The notes below the pieces were generated by a model. It was not told the origin of the DNA, ran no database searches, and saw only the letters and a program-made list of their open reading frames with translations. A DNA stretch of 64,000 bases from Taxillus chinensis (taxonomy: Eukaryota > Streptophyta > Magnoliopsida > Santalales > Loranthaceae). A program made the position numbers and the translations under genes. This document shows, one piece after another, positions 50,048 to 62,160 of the stretch; positions within the stretch are counted from its first letter, which is position 1, and each line of letters opens with the position of its first letter. Location of the stretch: positions 35,543,664 through 35,607,663 of the forward strand of contig CM042088.1 of the NCBI GenBank assembly GCA_023512835.1, read 5' to 3'.

Positions 50048-53000
50048 ATAAACTAAGCTAATTCTATTTTTTTCTTTTTATGCTTTTAGCTCTTTGCACT
50101 GGAATTCTTTACATGGAAAAGTCTCAAACACTACAAATAATCCCTTGTAACTTGTTTTCACTAAAAGGAGATTGTAAACACTGGGTAAACGGGTAACAAA
50201 GAAATTTAGAATTTTAAAATCAGTGATTACAAATAATAAATTAAAATTATATTTTTAGCATGAAAATTCACTTAACACTCAAAATAACCAGAATGACATT
50301 TGTTCAATTAAAATAACCAATCAATCTCAATTTATCACCCAAACATCAAGCAATAGTCACAAGTAAAATATGTTACATACCATTGTTCTTCTTTATAACT
50401 ATTTGTGTTTTTATAGTTCAAACACGATCTGTTTATGCATGGGAGATTTTGCATCCAAACAACATAAGTGATAGGTAAATATAGATATCTCTGATGTGGA
50501 CACCCAAAATGATGTCATCTCACTTAAGCAAGTAGCCTGCTAAAGTATGTTGTATTATCGAGATTTGCCTCTGTTCAGATTGGCATTGTTGTCTAAATTT
50601 GTATCTAATGTAGATACTTTTTGAATTAGCTTCTAATGAATAGATGTCAAATCTTTGCATTAGAAGCAGAGATTTCTGAATTTGTATTCTGAGTTCCTCT
50701 TTTCACCAATTAGGTTTTTTTACATATTTAAACTATATCATTAAGTTCACTTGTGTGAGATCACACTATAAAATTATTCAAATTTGAAAATCTCAAACTC
50801 GACAACTACTTGCCAACTAAAATTTACACTATTAAAAATAATTCCAACAAAATGCAAGAATGAGACTAAAGTGTTCGAATTAGGAAGTGAATCCAAGCAA
50901 GTAACAACGAATAGTATTTGAAGGCTTAATAATGTTTAGTTTTGTAACTTACGATCTAAAGGTTAACAAGCATTAACATTAAGGTTTTTAACACTCGATA
51001 TATAACCTTATCACCTGCCAACTTGATGAACAATGATTTGATGGCGTGGAATATTCTAATTTAAAAAATATAAATAGATTGAAGAAGTGAAGATTACTTA
51101 TAGATAAATCAATTTGATTGAAAAACTGAAGATTGATTATAATAAGGCAAGTTCATAAAAAATTCTCTTGCCTTATTAAAAAGCAAGCACCATAAGTTAT
51201 ATTACTAGGCCTAATGTCATGAGTTAAGGGAGCTACCATTAGCATTAAAGCTTTTAAATGGTCTAAGTGTTAAAAGCTTGTTAGGTTGCTAATGTTATAA
51301 GCTGCTAAGTTAAGAGGCAACATTGCGAATGTTTGAAATGTTACTTGTGATTACACGAGAAAATTTTTTTGTCATGCAAATAATAGAATAGAGTTTCTTA
51401 TTTACAATTAAATGCTTTTGTGTTATGTTATTTTTTTAGAATAAACATTCATTGTAAAAAGCATATTGCAAAGATTCATTGTAACTCTAGTGTTAATACA
51501 TAATATTTAGTGCATTCATGTTGCATGTTTTCCTTATTGTACTCATACTTACTTCCAAGAAAATTTAAAAAGTTGTAGTGTGTTATATTATTAGTGATAT
51601 TTAGCATGGCAAAATTTTACGTGGTTCGAAAAATTCATTACACCTATGAAGCTACTGCAGTATTTTTACTATGAGATAAGCACATATACTGTGTTTACAC
51701 ACTCTCAATTCCAATACTAAATTACATTAAAAAAATTATTAACCTATAATTCTCTTAAAGTCTCTTTCTATATATCTCGTACAAGAGATTACACAAATTT
51801 TTGGGATGGGATCAAATGAGTTTTGCTATGGGTATTTATAGGCCTATGCACCACTAGCTAGCCACAATGTCTGACAAAATGAGCTTAATACAAGAAAAGC
51901 AAGCGCTGCAAGTATACAGATCAAGTTGAATAAGATAGTAAATTTACAATCCAAGTTATCAAACCCACAGGACAATTATGCGTTAAAATAAACAAGCATT
52001 GATTTAATATTGAATCTTGATGATTAGCAAGAGAAAAGTATGGTTCAAGCATGTAACTATCATGATAAATGAAATTCTATTTGTTAATGAAAAGATAAAT
52101 TGGTGAAAAGAGAAATGAAATAAAATGTAAATTTATTAATGCGATGTATTGGAATACTAAAATTTTGATTTAAATTAATAAATGTAAGCTTCTAGGAGAA
52201 ACAATTTCAGTGACCCTATTTTATGTTCTGATGTTTGGATCAAATCTTCTATCTAATTTGATTGTGTTATAACTTATCCAACCCTGTATGGTCCATGCGA
52301 GAAGGATTAAAGATGTTTCTAAAACCATTATGTCCATGTGAATTTGAGAATAGTAAAGAAGTGATATTTTGTCAATTAACTTCATCATAAGCTTGATCCG
52401 CTTTATGATTCATTAACCTCATTTACCCTTTTTCCATCCAAACTAGGACTATAATAGTTTGATGCAAGGATTTAATCAAACACAGCTTAAGAAAAGGTAG
52501 ATGAAACAATACTTAAATGACATCAAATTCAATCCAACATGTCATCATAATAGTACAAGAGACTACACTTTCCCTTATAAAGAAGGAACTACTCCCGACT
52601 CATTATCAGATTTGTCCAAACAAAAATATCCAACATAGTAATGTTCAAACCATAGGTAGAAGGAGTCTCCCACCGTTCTGGATGCTCCCAAATGGTTTCT
52701 CCATAATACGCCCAATCAACCCCTCCTCTTCCGCTACCGTAACCTTTAAGTATACCACTTGCTGCTTAAGTGTTTACAAGATTACCCTTTTATCGAGATG
52801 AGCTTAATGACTTGAAGTGTCGCTTAAAATAGTATAAAAGAAGCCTAAAAAGGAGTCCAATAAATAATTAGAAGTTGTTTGGACCTAAATTATGCTGCCC
52901 ATATCGTCTTTTATGTGTGCCCGTATTACGCCCGTGACAACATTCGTGACAGGCACATGATACAGGCATATCACCTCAGGCACATCAACATAGGTGCATG

Positions 53001-53728
53001 ATACGGGCTTTTGTTATGGGCTTGATATGGGCATGAGTCTCAATCTGGGCAAGATTTGGCACATTCATTTTAGGCTATATGATATGGGAATATGTCTCCA
53101 AAACCTGACATTAACATACAAAATACCAAAACAAGCATAATACTACTAATAACAATAAATAAACACATTAAAACTCACTTTCTTAAGCAAAAACTATGCA
53201 TTAAAGATGTACATAAAATACACGCATCAGGGCTTACTTTCTCTCCATGTAGAAGTCGTATATGTTAACATTGAGTTACGTAACCTTTTTTTCTTTTTCT
53301 TTTCTCACAGTTGGTGCCATGTTCAGCCGTAAGTCTTAACAATCTCACACTTGAAGACGAATTCCAATATATCTTCACACCTATAATAGCTCTTTTTATC
53401 TTTGATATTCCCAAGATCAAATAAGATCCTGTAGGTATACTCAAATGTATATAGAGAGGGGAGTGAATCTGTATACTTAAAACTATTTCCTTTAGTTTTA
53501 TAGAGTAGTTTACTTATGAGAGAGATTCTTATAGATGTGGTTATCATTTGGGTGGTGTCTTAATGACTTGTGCAAAATCAAGTAAGCAGTAAATACGTAT
53601 AGGAAAGAAAAGACAAAGACACATGATTTACGTGATTCGATCAATGTGATCTACTCCACGATGGTGAGGGTGTACCTACACCAAGTCCAATCCATTATCA
53701 CCTTTTAATATAGTAAGGTCTTGCCTTT
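50048..53728. other. Intergenic region with LTR-like pieces, no gene
   Basis: TTTTACGTGGTTCGAAAAATT at 51616-51636 and TTTACGTGATTCGATCAATG at 53628-53647 are phrases common in copia LTRs. The block 51880-53250 has the style of a retroelement untranslated region (TGCAAGTATACAGATCAAG, repeated GGCACAT/GGGCTTGATATGGGC) but no coding signal. Element borders could not be fixed. Confidence 0.4.
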
Positions 53729-53779
53729 TGTAATGACCCGTGTTTGGGTTGATTTAATTGGTAATGAAGATCTCATTTC

Positions 53780-55004
53780 TGTCACGACCCGAGCAACGTG
53801 GTGCTGGCGGGACGTTTCTTAGTGGCACGATTCAGGAATGGATTCGTGCTACGTAAAGGAGAGGGGTTGGTTGAAGCGTAGATGGTGCGCAGCGAGAAGG
53901 TTCCAGGCGGTTCGTGGAGGAGAACGGATGGAACCCCTTCGGAGTTCGGACGTGCCGACCCGGTTGAATGCGGGGAGCACGCCGCTAGTCGAGGACTTGA
54001 CGTTGAAGAAGGGATTTGGCCATCCTTACACAACCGGTCGGAACCGGAGCCGTTCTCCTGATGAGCCCACGGTGGCGGCGAAACCGGTCTACGTGCGCTT
54101 CAACCCTCAAAGGCTAAACTTAGCGGACCGTGGATAGAGAAGCTAAGTGGCGCAATTGGGTTGAGAGGCGCAGAAACCTGAACCCGTGACAAGTGGTATC
54201 AAAGCCAAACCGGCCCGTATCCTGAAGACTCGCCGAGCACTCTCGCGAGTAGCGTGATCCCAAGGTGGGAGCTCACAGAGGTGAGTCGACCGATAGTGTC
54301 TTGCAAGTCTCGCGTCCATAGAGTTGGAGTATCCTAGAGTGTGATACGAGTTGGGCAAGGGAGTACGAAGGAGCGCGTCGGAGCGATCTTGGAAGCCTCC
54401 TATCCTTTGGACATTGGGCGAGTGGGGCGAGCATCTTGGTAAAGGTGTTGCAACTGCGCGGGGAAGCGATGTCCAAGTCGTTGACATTGGGCGAGTGGGA
54501 GGGCGTCGAGGTAACGATGCCATCGCCTGGCGGGGAAGCGATGTCGACAAGCGCAACGAGGACGTTGCGAGGATTGGGTGGAGGAGAATGTCACGACCCG
54601 AGCAGCGTGGTGCTGGCGGGACATTTCTTAGTGGCACGATTCAGGAATGGATTCGTGCTACGTAAAGGAGAGGGGTTGGTTGAAGCGTAGATGGTGCGCG
54701 GCGAGAAGGTTCCAGGCGGTTCGTGGAGGAGAACGGATGGAACCCCTTCGGAGTTCGGACGTGCCGACCCGGTTGAATGCGGGGAGCACGCCGCTAGTCG
54801 AGGACTTGACGTTGAAGAAGGGATTTGGCCATCCTTACACAAACCGGTCGGGAACCTGGAGCCGTTCTCCCGATGAGCCCGGTGGCAGGGCGAAACCAGG
54901 TCTACGTGCGCTTCACCCTCAAAGGCTAAACTTAGCGGACCGTGGATAGAGAAGCTAAGTGGCGCAATTGGGTTGAGAGGCGCAGGAAACCTGATCCCGT
55001 GACA
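53780..55004 (+). mobile_element. Second TRIM-like element (1225 bp)
   Basis: LTRs of 412 bp (53780-54191) and 416 bp (54589-55004) start TGTCACGACCCGAGCA and end GTGACA. The PBS TGGTATCAAAGCC (54194-54206) follows the first; the purine run GGATTGGGTGGAGGAGAA precedes the second. The 397-bp interior has no retroelement protein. LTR copies differ mainly in one short patch, about 95% alike by eye, so it is younger than the TRIM at 20723. Flanks read ATTTC on the left and ATTTC overlapping the last LTR base on the right, suggesting a target duplication with a one-base loss. Similar frames seen in both LTRs (99 and 100 codons) are just the repeat itself. Confidence 0.88.
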
Positions 55005-55185
55005 TTTCGGTATCATACTCGCCGATACAAGCGTTTTGGTCGTAGTTGGGTCCAATTTGGAGTTCAGGACCTTAGAAGGCTAATTATATAATTTTGGGTA
55101 TTATTGATTAAAGAATTAGCAAAAAATATAAATAAGAGGAACATAAAGAGAGCTTCTACTTTACGTTATCACGTTGGTGTGTTTG

Positions 55186-55204
55186 AGAGAGAGAGAGAGA
55201 GAGA
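55186..55204. repeat. GA microsatellite
   Basis: Uninterrupted GA dinucleotides in the same relative place as the GA/GGGA tract at 61460 in the related LTR. Confidence 0.9.
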
Positions 55205-56690
55205 GCTTGGAGAGCTTGAAAGCTTGAAGCCTTGGTGATTTAGGACAATTTGGGTTTGTGGAGCTCAAAGAATCACTCTAGGTAGGGGTTCCTGTACTCC
55301 TTCTCTTGATTATGTTCTTGATTAGACAAATTTTGTCATGATATGAAATATAGCATGGACTTTGGTTTCTGAGGAATTTGGGGAAAATCCAGATTTTAAG
55401 TTAGATCTGGCAGTTTATCATAAGATCTGTAGTTAAGATCTGATTTATATCGTTGTGGGTATGTATTTCTGAAATCTGGGGGTTTATAACCGTGTATTTC
55501 ATAAGAGTTGAGAAGTCAACCATGTCAAGATAGATCTAGATCTAGATGGATATAATCTGTGAAAACAATATATATGTAATGACTAGCGTTTTAGGATGTG
55601 AGGAGTTAGTCACAGTTTTTCCTTTTGGGTGGCAATTATCAGGTTTTTGGAAGTTTTATTCCCACACACATTAGCAAGAACACCTTGTTTGTTGATGAGC
55701 AAGCATGAGGCAAGAGATGAGCCTAAAAGGACACTTTTAGAGGGTGCACGTGACAATGCACGTGATAATGGCTTGTCACGTGTAGTGATGTTTTTGCATG
55801 GGAGCCTTCCAAACTTAGTTCTAAAGCTTGTAGCAAAATCCTAGGGCATTTGGAGCTTGCATGTAACAATAGTCTTTGTCACGTGCAGCCATGTTTTTGC
55901 ACCGTCTTCTTTGTTTTGTCATTTTGATAATCTTTTCCTAAAGGACCATGTTCGATTTGTGGATATTTTGTCCTGTGTGGGAGCAGAGTAGTTATTACAT
56001 ATTTCATTTATCAAAACTACGTCGTTTTGATGGTGGGTTTCATTTATCAAAACTATGTCGTTTCGATGATGGGTTTTACTTATCAAAACTATGTCGTTTT
56101 GATAAGTGAGGTGTCTATATAAGGAGGGGGAGCTCTCTTTGTTTTAGGTTTAGGGTTTTGTTGTCAGTCGCCGTAGCCATCACAGAGGTAGAGAGAGAGA
56201 GAGAGTTCTTGATCGTTCTTCTTTGGGGTGACTCGCGTGGGTGGACGGCGACTAGCGTGGGAGCAAGAGCAAGGAGAATCTTCCTGAGGTAGGGCTTTGG
56301 GCTCTTCTAGTACCCATTCGGGATTAGGCCCTGTGGTAGACGAAATCGTAGATTGTTATTGTTAATATATATATATATATATATGTAAATCCATATAGGT
56401 GTAATCTCCTATATGGATGTTGGCCTTTAATGGCATATTTTGTTTGGTTTATGAAGTTGAGTCTGGGGTCGGGGGGATTTCGGGTTCTTTCACGGGGCAG
56501 TGGGCCTTGGGGGTCATTGGGGTGTCTATGGTGCTCGATGGGGTTCGTCCTGTGGTAGGGCCTCATGAGGAAACCTTGGGGTTTCTGGGGAAAGAAAGTT
56601 ATGTTTTATATGTGGTTATGATAATTATGGATCGCGTGTTGGTTGTTGATTTATGTGTTATTTGTTGTAGTGTAAATGCTTATTATTGTG

Positions 56691-56795
56691 ATGTGTGGCT
56701 GTGATTGTGGAGCCTGTGTGGCTGTGATTATGAGCCTGTGTGGCTGTGATTGTGAGCCTGTGTGGCTGTGGTTGTGGAAGCCTGTGTGGCTGTGG
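56691..56795 (+). repeat. Tandem array of GTGTGGCTGTG units
   Basis: Five units of about 22-25 bp following AGCCTGTGTGGCTGTGATTG with small changes. Located inside the LTR 53729-57355. Confidence 0.9.
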
Positions 56796-57355
56796 AAACA
56801 GTTGTACTTGCCTTTGTGGTTTGTGTGTTATCATATTTATTTATGTTGAATAAATCTGTTTAAATACTTGTACCACGACACTGCACCTGTACACATTAAC
56901 ATGTAGATGCTAGGAGCATGGGATGGGTTAGGGAGACATGATCCCTACTAAGCTATGATTGCTCACCCCTCCTACTGCGTTTATTTTCTTTTAGGGACCT
57001 ACGGGCGTTAGGTGGGGACACCAAGGTGGAAGACGGTTTGCTTTGTTGCTTTGTTTGATGTTATTTTGTGCTATATTATTTTGTGGGACCTTGTAATCCC
57101 AATGGGAAGATGATGTAACCCCCTATGGGGAAAAATGATGTAAAAGGATTTCCTTAAATTAATAAAGAGAAGTGGTTTTTTTATGGATATTTACTATAGA
57201 TTGGCTTGTGATCTATCATTGTGGATGTTTTGTATTTGTCTGTGTAATAATTATTTTCTCTTTGTAAATTAATAAATTGTTTCACCCCCTTATCCTTCGC
57301 GTGGGTAAAGGGAGTCTCAAACCGGTTTCCTCGAGTTGGAAATCCGGGCGTGACA

Positions 57356-58701
57356 ATATATGTGTGTTTCTATTATTACGGTGCGATTTAGAGGCATTAA
57401 GGCCGCATTTTGGGGTATATATTGTGGTTTGTGAGCGTCTAAAGGTCGTTGGGTTGATTCCAGACGAAGAACAGGCCAAAAACAACAATGAACAGTACCC
57501 TGGGCGATCTAGGAAGGGCCGAAGGTCGAAGGGTCAAAGGTTGAAGTTCAAAGGTCGAACCTTCGAGGCAAATCTTCGAGTCTTCGAGGCAAATCTTCAA
57601 GTCTTCGAGTATAAGCTTTGAGTCTCCTAGTTAGCTGTTTTGCAGCTTTGGGTTAGCAGTTCCAAGATACAGTAGGACCATTTACATTATAAACCATTAT
57701 GCCTCTCCACATTGCTTAAGTTACAATGTAAATAACGAAATACCTCCCTTTCGGATTTAAAGAAAAATACTATAAAATCAAATTCTCACTCCTTCAAAAT
57801 GGGAAAAATGAGATTTAGTATAAAATTCTAGAAATATGCAGTTTTTCATAGTGGTGACTTTTTGGCAAGTGGGGTTAGACCTCTCAGAAAATCTCTAAAA
57901 ATCAGATTATCTTAGTTATGGTATGGGGAGCCAATGTCAAAACTTTTTATTTCAAGAAAATAGCTTCTACGAAAATCCTCTCTCTTGGTCAAGACGTTAG
58001 GATAGTTTTGTGAAAATTAGCCTATATTATAGATAGAGTTGTGAACTCTAGTAGTCACGTGGGCCTGCAAAACTACCTTGTTAATCCTGGGAGGCTATTG
58101 TTGTGGACTTGGGAGGCGAGATATGTTCAGAGCCTAAGAGGCTACTATGCATGAGAGGTAATACGGGGCCCGAGGGGCAATACGGTGCCTAGGGGGCAAC
58201 ATGGTGCCTGAGAGGTAATGTTTGGGATTACCTAGGAGGTTTTTTTTTGTATTTTAATGTGTGTACATGATTGAAATGGTAATGTATATGTAGCATTACA
58301 CGAGCACATGCATACACTAGTTTATGAGTTGGGATGGGTCGGGGAGACATGATCCCTACTGAGTTGTGGTTGCTCACCCCTCCGGTTGTGTTTGCCTTTG
58401 TTTGTTTCAGGTGTTTACAGGAGCTAGGAGGTTCACCAGAAGTGAAGACCTTGTGTTATTTGTTTGTTTCGTTAGATTGTAAAAACTATGATTCTAACCC
58501 CGGGGGGGGGGGGGGAGAACATGTTTGTATATGTGTTTGTACAGTGGATTGAAATGATATTTTTGTATGTGTGGTATAAATTAGGGATAACACCCATGTT
58601 ATGGTCCATTTTCCAGTGTTATCACTAACCCCTTGTCCCTTCGGGTGCGGGCAAGAGAATTCACTAACCGATTTTCGTGGGTCGAAATCCGGGGCGTGAC
58701 A
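57356..58701 (+). repeat. Related LTR 3' half, lying directly after the previous LTR
   Basis: The block GGATGGGTCGGGGAGACATGAT through TTGCTCACCCCTCC (58331-58383) mirrors 56920-56970 of the neighbouring LTR, and the end GGGGCGTGACA (58701) matches its end. The 5' half is less similar (GTGAGCGTCTAAAGGTCGTTGG). A 14-G run lies at 58502-58515. It may be the second LTR of a collapsed element or a separate truncated copy. Confidence 0.5.
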
Positions 58702-59997
58702 CCCTTATTACACCAGGATTGACTCTCTTCTCTTTTAAATGCAAATACAAAAACAATATTACTTCAAAACTCACTCATTGTGATGAACCTGTCTAGCATA
58801 ATATGCTCTTGCGTACTCAACCGTTTGCACATCTTGACCTTCAACCACTCCTATGCAAAACTCACTATTTATTCGTTGAATGTATGAGGATGACAAATAG
58901 ATGAACTCACTGGCAATCACTCTTTCAATCTTCTTCTCTCTATATTCAATACGAACTACTCAATGTCTCTTGTATATCTCTTGATACTTTGCATGTATTC
59001 TAATAATGTTTTGACGCATACATGAAGTATGGCATATACCTCTCTTTTATAGGACGATCGTTGCATGAAAACTATCTACTAGGGTTAGACATTCTAGCTT
59101 TATATCTCCAGCGTTAAAACACATTAGGCTACCCTTGGATAATGTCCACGTGTTTATTCTGATACTTACTGAGTTCAGAAACATTGTTCGAGTAACTTAC
59201 TTAAACGACAACCTTAACTGCATCTTGATCCTTCGATTAGCCATAGCCTCGAAGATGATTGCCTCATAGCTTTGCTGATGTTTCGCATAGTACACAAGCT
59301 ACGATCTTCGAGTCTGAACCTTCAAACCTTCGAGGTAGATTAACTCCGATTTAAAGCCAATGATACTTTAATCTTTAGGTCAAGTCTTTGAGCCTTTGAA
59401 TCCAGGTTAGAGCCAATGACAAACTGACTTCTAACTCTTCGAATCTTTGAGTCTCCAAGTCTCCAAATCAGAGACAGCGACCACCTGACTTAGCTAATCA
59501 CCTGTTCACATCAACGGGTCTCTAAAGCTTCAACTCTGTGACACCGCCACTCTTCACCTGATGGGTCTTCGAGTCTGAAAGTCTTTGAATCTACGAGACG
59601 CTACTCTTCACCCGACTGTACTTTGGGTCTTCGAATCTTCAAACTTGTAGATCTTCGAGTCTGCGGCCCTATGGACCTTTGAGTCTACGGATCTTTGAGC
59701 TTGAGGATCTTCCACTCTATAATTCTTTGAGTCTGCGTATCTTTGACTCTTTAGATGGGTCTTTGACTCTGTGGGTCTTCAAGTATTTAGATCTTCAATC
59801 CTGAAGCATTAACGTAGTGCATAGTTAGACTCCCTATACGAGCTCACTTTAAGATATCACTCTACGAAGTTATCAAACTAAGTACGGTATGCTGCTGCCC
59901 GCTTCAAAACACAAACTATTGACAACAATGACAACCTAAACGGACTATGTGAACAATAATCTCAACTATTCTTGAAGTCCAATTAGAGTTACGCACA
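58702..59997 (-). other. Probable LTR/3' end of the decayed copia element
   Basis: No gene. It continues from the RNase H end and matches in style the flank at 53600-53728 (a CACC-AAGTCCAATCC phrase), as if one copia LTR had been split by the 53729-58701 insertion. A dense array of TCTTCGAGTCT-like motifs fills 59300-59800. Confidence 0.4.
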
Positions 59998-60366
59998 CCT
60001 CTAATTCGCTCCATAGGGACCGATTTGGTTAACATATCACTGAGTTCTTACTCACTTGTATCTTCACAATTGTTAATACTTCATCCTCCAAGAATAATTG
60101 AATGAAATGATAATGAAGTCCTATATGCTTAGTCCTCGAATAAAATGCTAAATTCTTGGCTAAGTTTATTGCACTATAGACTGTCATTGTGCAATATATT
60201 CATCTATTGTTTTAAACTCATTTCTATTAATAAGCATTATAACCAAATAAACTCCTTGCTTGCATCTGTCACTACTATGTACTCTCTTCATTTGTAGATA
60301 AATCCATAATTTTCTTCAATTATGAAATCTAGCTCAATGTTGTAGTCCTCAACATGAATAAGTATC

Positions 60367-60739
60367 TAGGGATGGCAACGAGGCAAATTTGGGACGGGTC
60401 ACCCCTATCCCGAACCCGTCTCGTTTACGAAACCATTATCCCAAACCCGACCCGAACCCGTTTAAGCCGACACAAAACCCATCCCATTAGGGTCGGGTCG
60501 GGGCGGGTACCCGTTAAACCCGCTGTTTTACCTTATATATACGGGTTTGGGACGGGTTATCCCGCCCCGAATCCTAACCGAGTCAGAGATACACATCCCA
60601 ACCCCGCCCCGAATCCTAACCGAGTCAGAGATACCCGTCCCAAACCCGCCCCGAACCCGATTACAGTTATCCCAAACCCGTCCCATTAGGGGCGAGGCGG
60701 GGCGGGTACCCGATATGACCCGCCCCATTGCCATCCCTA
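60367..60739. mobile_element. hAT MITE (373 bp) in copia RNase H
   Basis: Ends TAGGGATGGCAAC and, inverted, TAGGGATGGCAAT, with a perfect 8-bp duplication TAAGTATC on both sides (60359-60366, 60740-60747). The interior is GC-rich, made of repeated CCCGAACCCG and CGGGTACCCG motifs, typical of this plant MITE type. No coding. Confidence 0.93.
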
Positions 60740-61459
60740 TAAGTATCATATAGTGCTCCTCCTTTAGTCTATTTCTCCAACAAAGTTAGCATCAATATAG
60801 CCTGCAACTTTAGTTCATCTTTTCTAAATCATAAACATTTATTAGTAATATATCGTAGGTATCTAAGTATCCATTTTACTATTTTTCAATATTGCTTTCT
60901 TGGATTAGACATAAATTTGTTCACTGCTTTAATTGCATGAACAATATTAGGTCACGTGCAGACCATAACATACATCAGGCTTCCAATTAAGGATGGTAGT
61001 GGGACAAGTTAGGACCGAGTAGTGGATGACTCGAACTTGCCGCAAATGAGTTCGGGTTAAGATGGGGTGGGACCAAATAGTGTAGTGGGTTAGGGCTGGG
61101 AGGGTATTTTTAGCTAAAACTACTTAAAAATCATAAAAAAAAAAAAGTCGAGCTAGGGTGGGTCGGCCAATACCGTGTCTGCCCCGTTATATCTTTAGGA
61201 TAGGGCGGTTCGGTTGTAGAGACTCGTGTTTGGGTTAATTTATGAGATAGTTTTTATATGGTAATGAAGATATCTAGTTGATATTATGCTCAATGATACG
61301 AGCGTTTTGGTCGTAGTCGGGTCCAATTTAGAGTTTGGGACTTTGAAAGGTTAGTTGTGTAATTTTGAGTGTTTATTAATTAAAAAGATAAGTAGAAAAT
61401 ATAAATAAGGAAAAAAGAGAGAGAGACTCCCAACGTACATTGTGTTTTACAACTTTGGT

Positions 61460-61499
61460 GAGAGAGAGGGAGGGAGGGAGGGAGGGAGAGAGAGAGAGT
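61460..61499. repeat. GAGA/GGGA microsatellite
   Basis: GAGAGA, then five GGGA units, then GAGAGA; inside the solo LTR. Confidence 0.9.
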
Positions 61500-61854
61500 A
61501 GTGTGAGCTTGGAGGTAGAGCTTGTCGAATCGGAGCTTGGAGCTTGGGTTTTAAGGTTGATTAATTCTTGAATCATTACCAAGTAAGTGTTTCTGAACTT
61601 TTTACTTGATTTTGCTTTGATATGCATGATTTTAGTATGTTCTGTGTGATTTCGTATGGACTCTAAGTTTTAGGGAAAACCCAATTTTAGGTTGAATCTC
61701 GTGATTTGAGTGCATAATGTGTGATCAAAACCTGATATGTAGTATTGGGTATGAGTTTTATGAGTTTTTTTAGGGTTTGTGAGGGTAGAAACGACGATGA
61801 ACAATAAAGTTAGCAAACTGTGTGGTCGAAGACTCGAAAGAGCCTCAAGGCAGC

Positions 61855-62160
61855 AGACATTCGATGAAGACATTCAATTCAAACATTCAAATCAGGACAT
61901 TCGAATGAAGATAATCTATACGGACATTCGAATGTTCCGATTCGAAATTCTTCATCGAATGTCCTGATTCGAATGTCTTCATTCTAATGTCCGGATTGAT
62001 TGTCTTCATTCAATCAGGACATTTGATCTGGACATTTGAATCAGAACATTCAATGAAGACATTCGATTCGGACATTCGAATCAGGACATTCAAGTCAGTC
62101 TTTTTAATGAAGACATTCGAGTCAGACTTTTGGGCATCCGAGTCAGGACATTCGAATTAG
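61855..62160. repeat. ACATTCGAAT array with inverted centre
   Basis: About 13 forward ACATT(C/T)(G/A)A units and about 4 reversed (TTCGAATGT) ones in 300 bases. The forward and reversed blocks meet near 61930-62000, so the strand can fold back. Many units contain the palindrome TTCGAA. Located within the solo LTR and absent from the other copies of the family seen here. Confidence 0.85.

Larger units (their letters stand above)
53729..57355 (+). repeat. LTR of a TGTAATGACCCG...CGTGACA family, interrupted by a TRIM
   Basis: Begins TGTAATGACCCGTGTTTGGG and ends GGGCGTGACA. After removing the 1.2-kb TRIM at 53780-55004 the sequence runs parallel to 61215-63162: CAAGCGTTTTGGTCGTAGT, GGGTCCAATTTGGAGTT, a GAGAGA leader (55186-55204), and near the end TGCTCACCCCTCC. 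It contains (AT)n at 56365-56384 and a GTGTGGCTGTG array. No internal retroelement coding is present, so it is a solo LTR or part of an LTR pair with 57356-58701. Confidence 0.6.

Noticed and set aside
53838..54949. Pair of near-identical 99- and 100-codon frames
   Set aside because: They are the same part of the two TRIM LTRs, so the likeness reflects LTR duplication, not a gene family.
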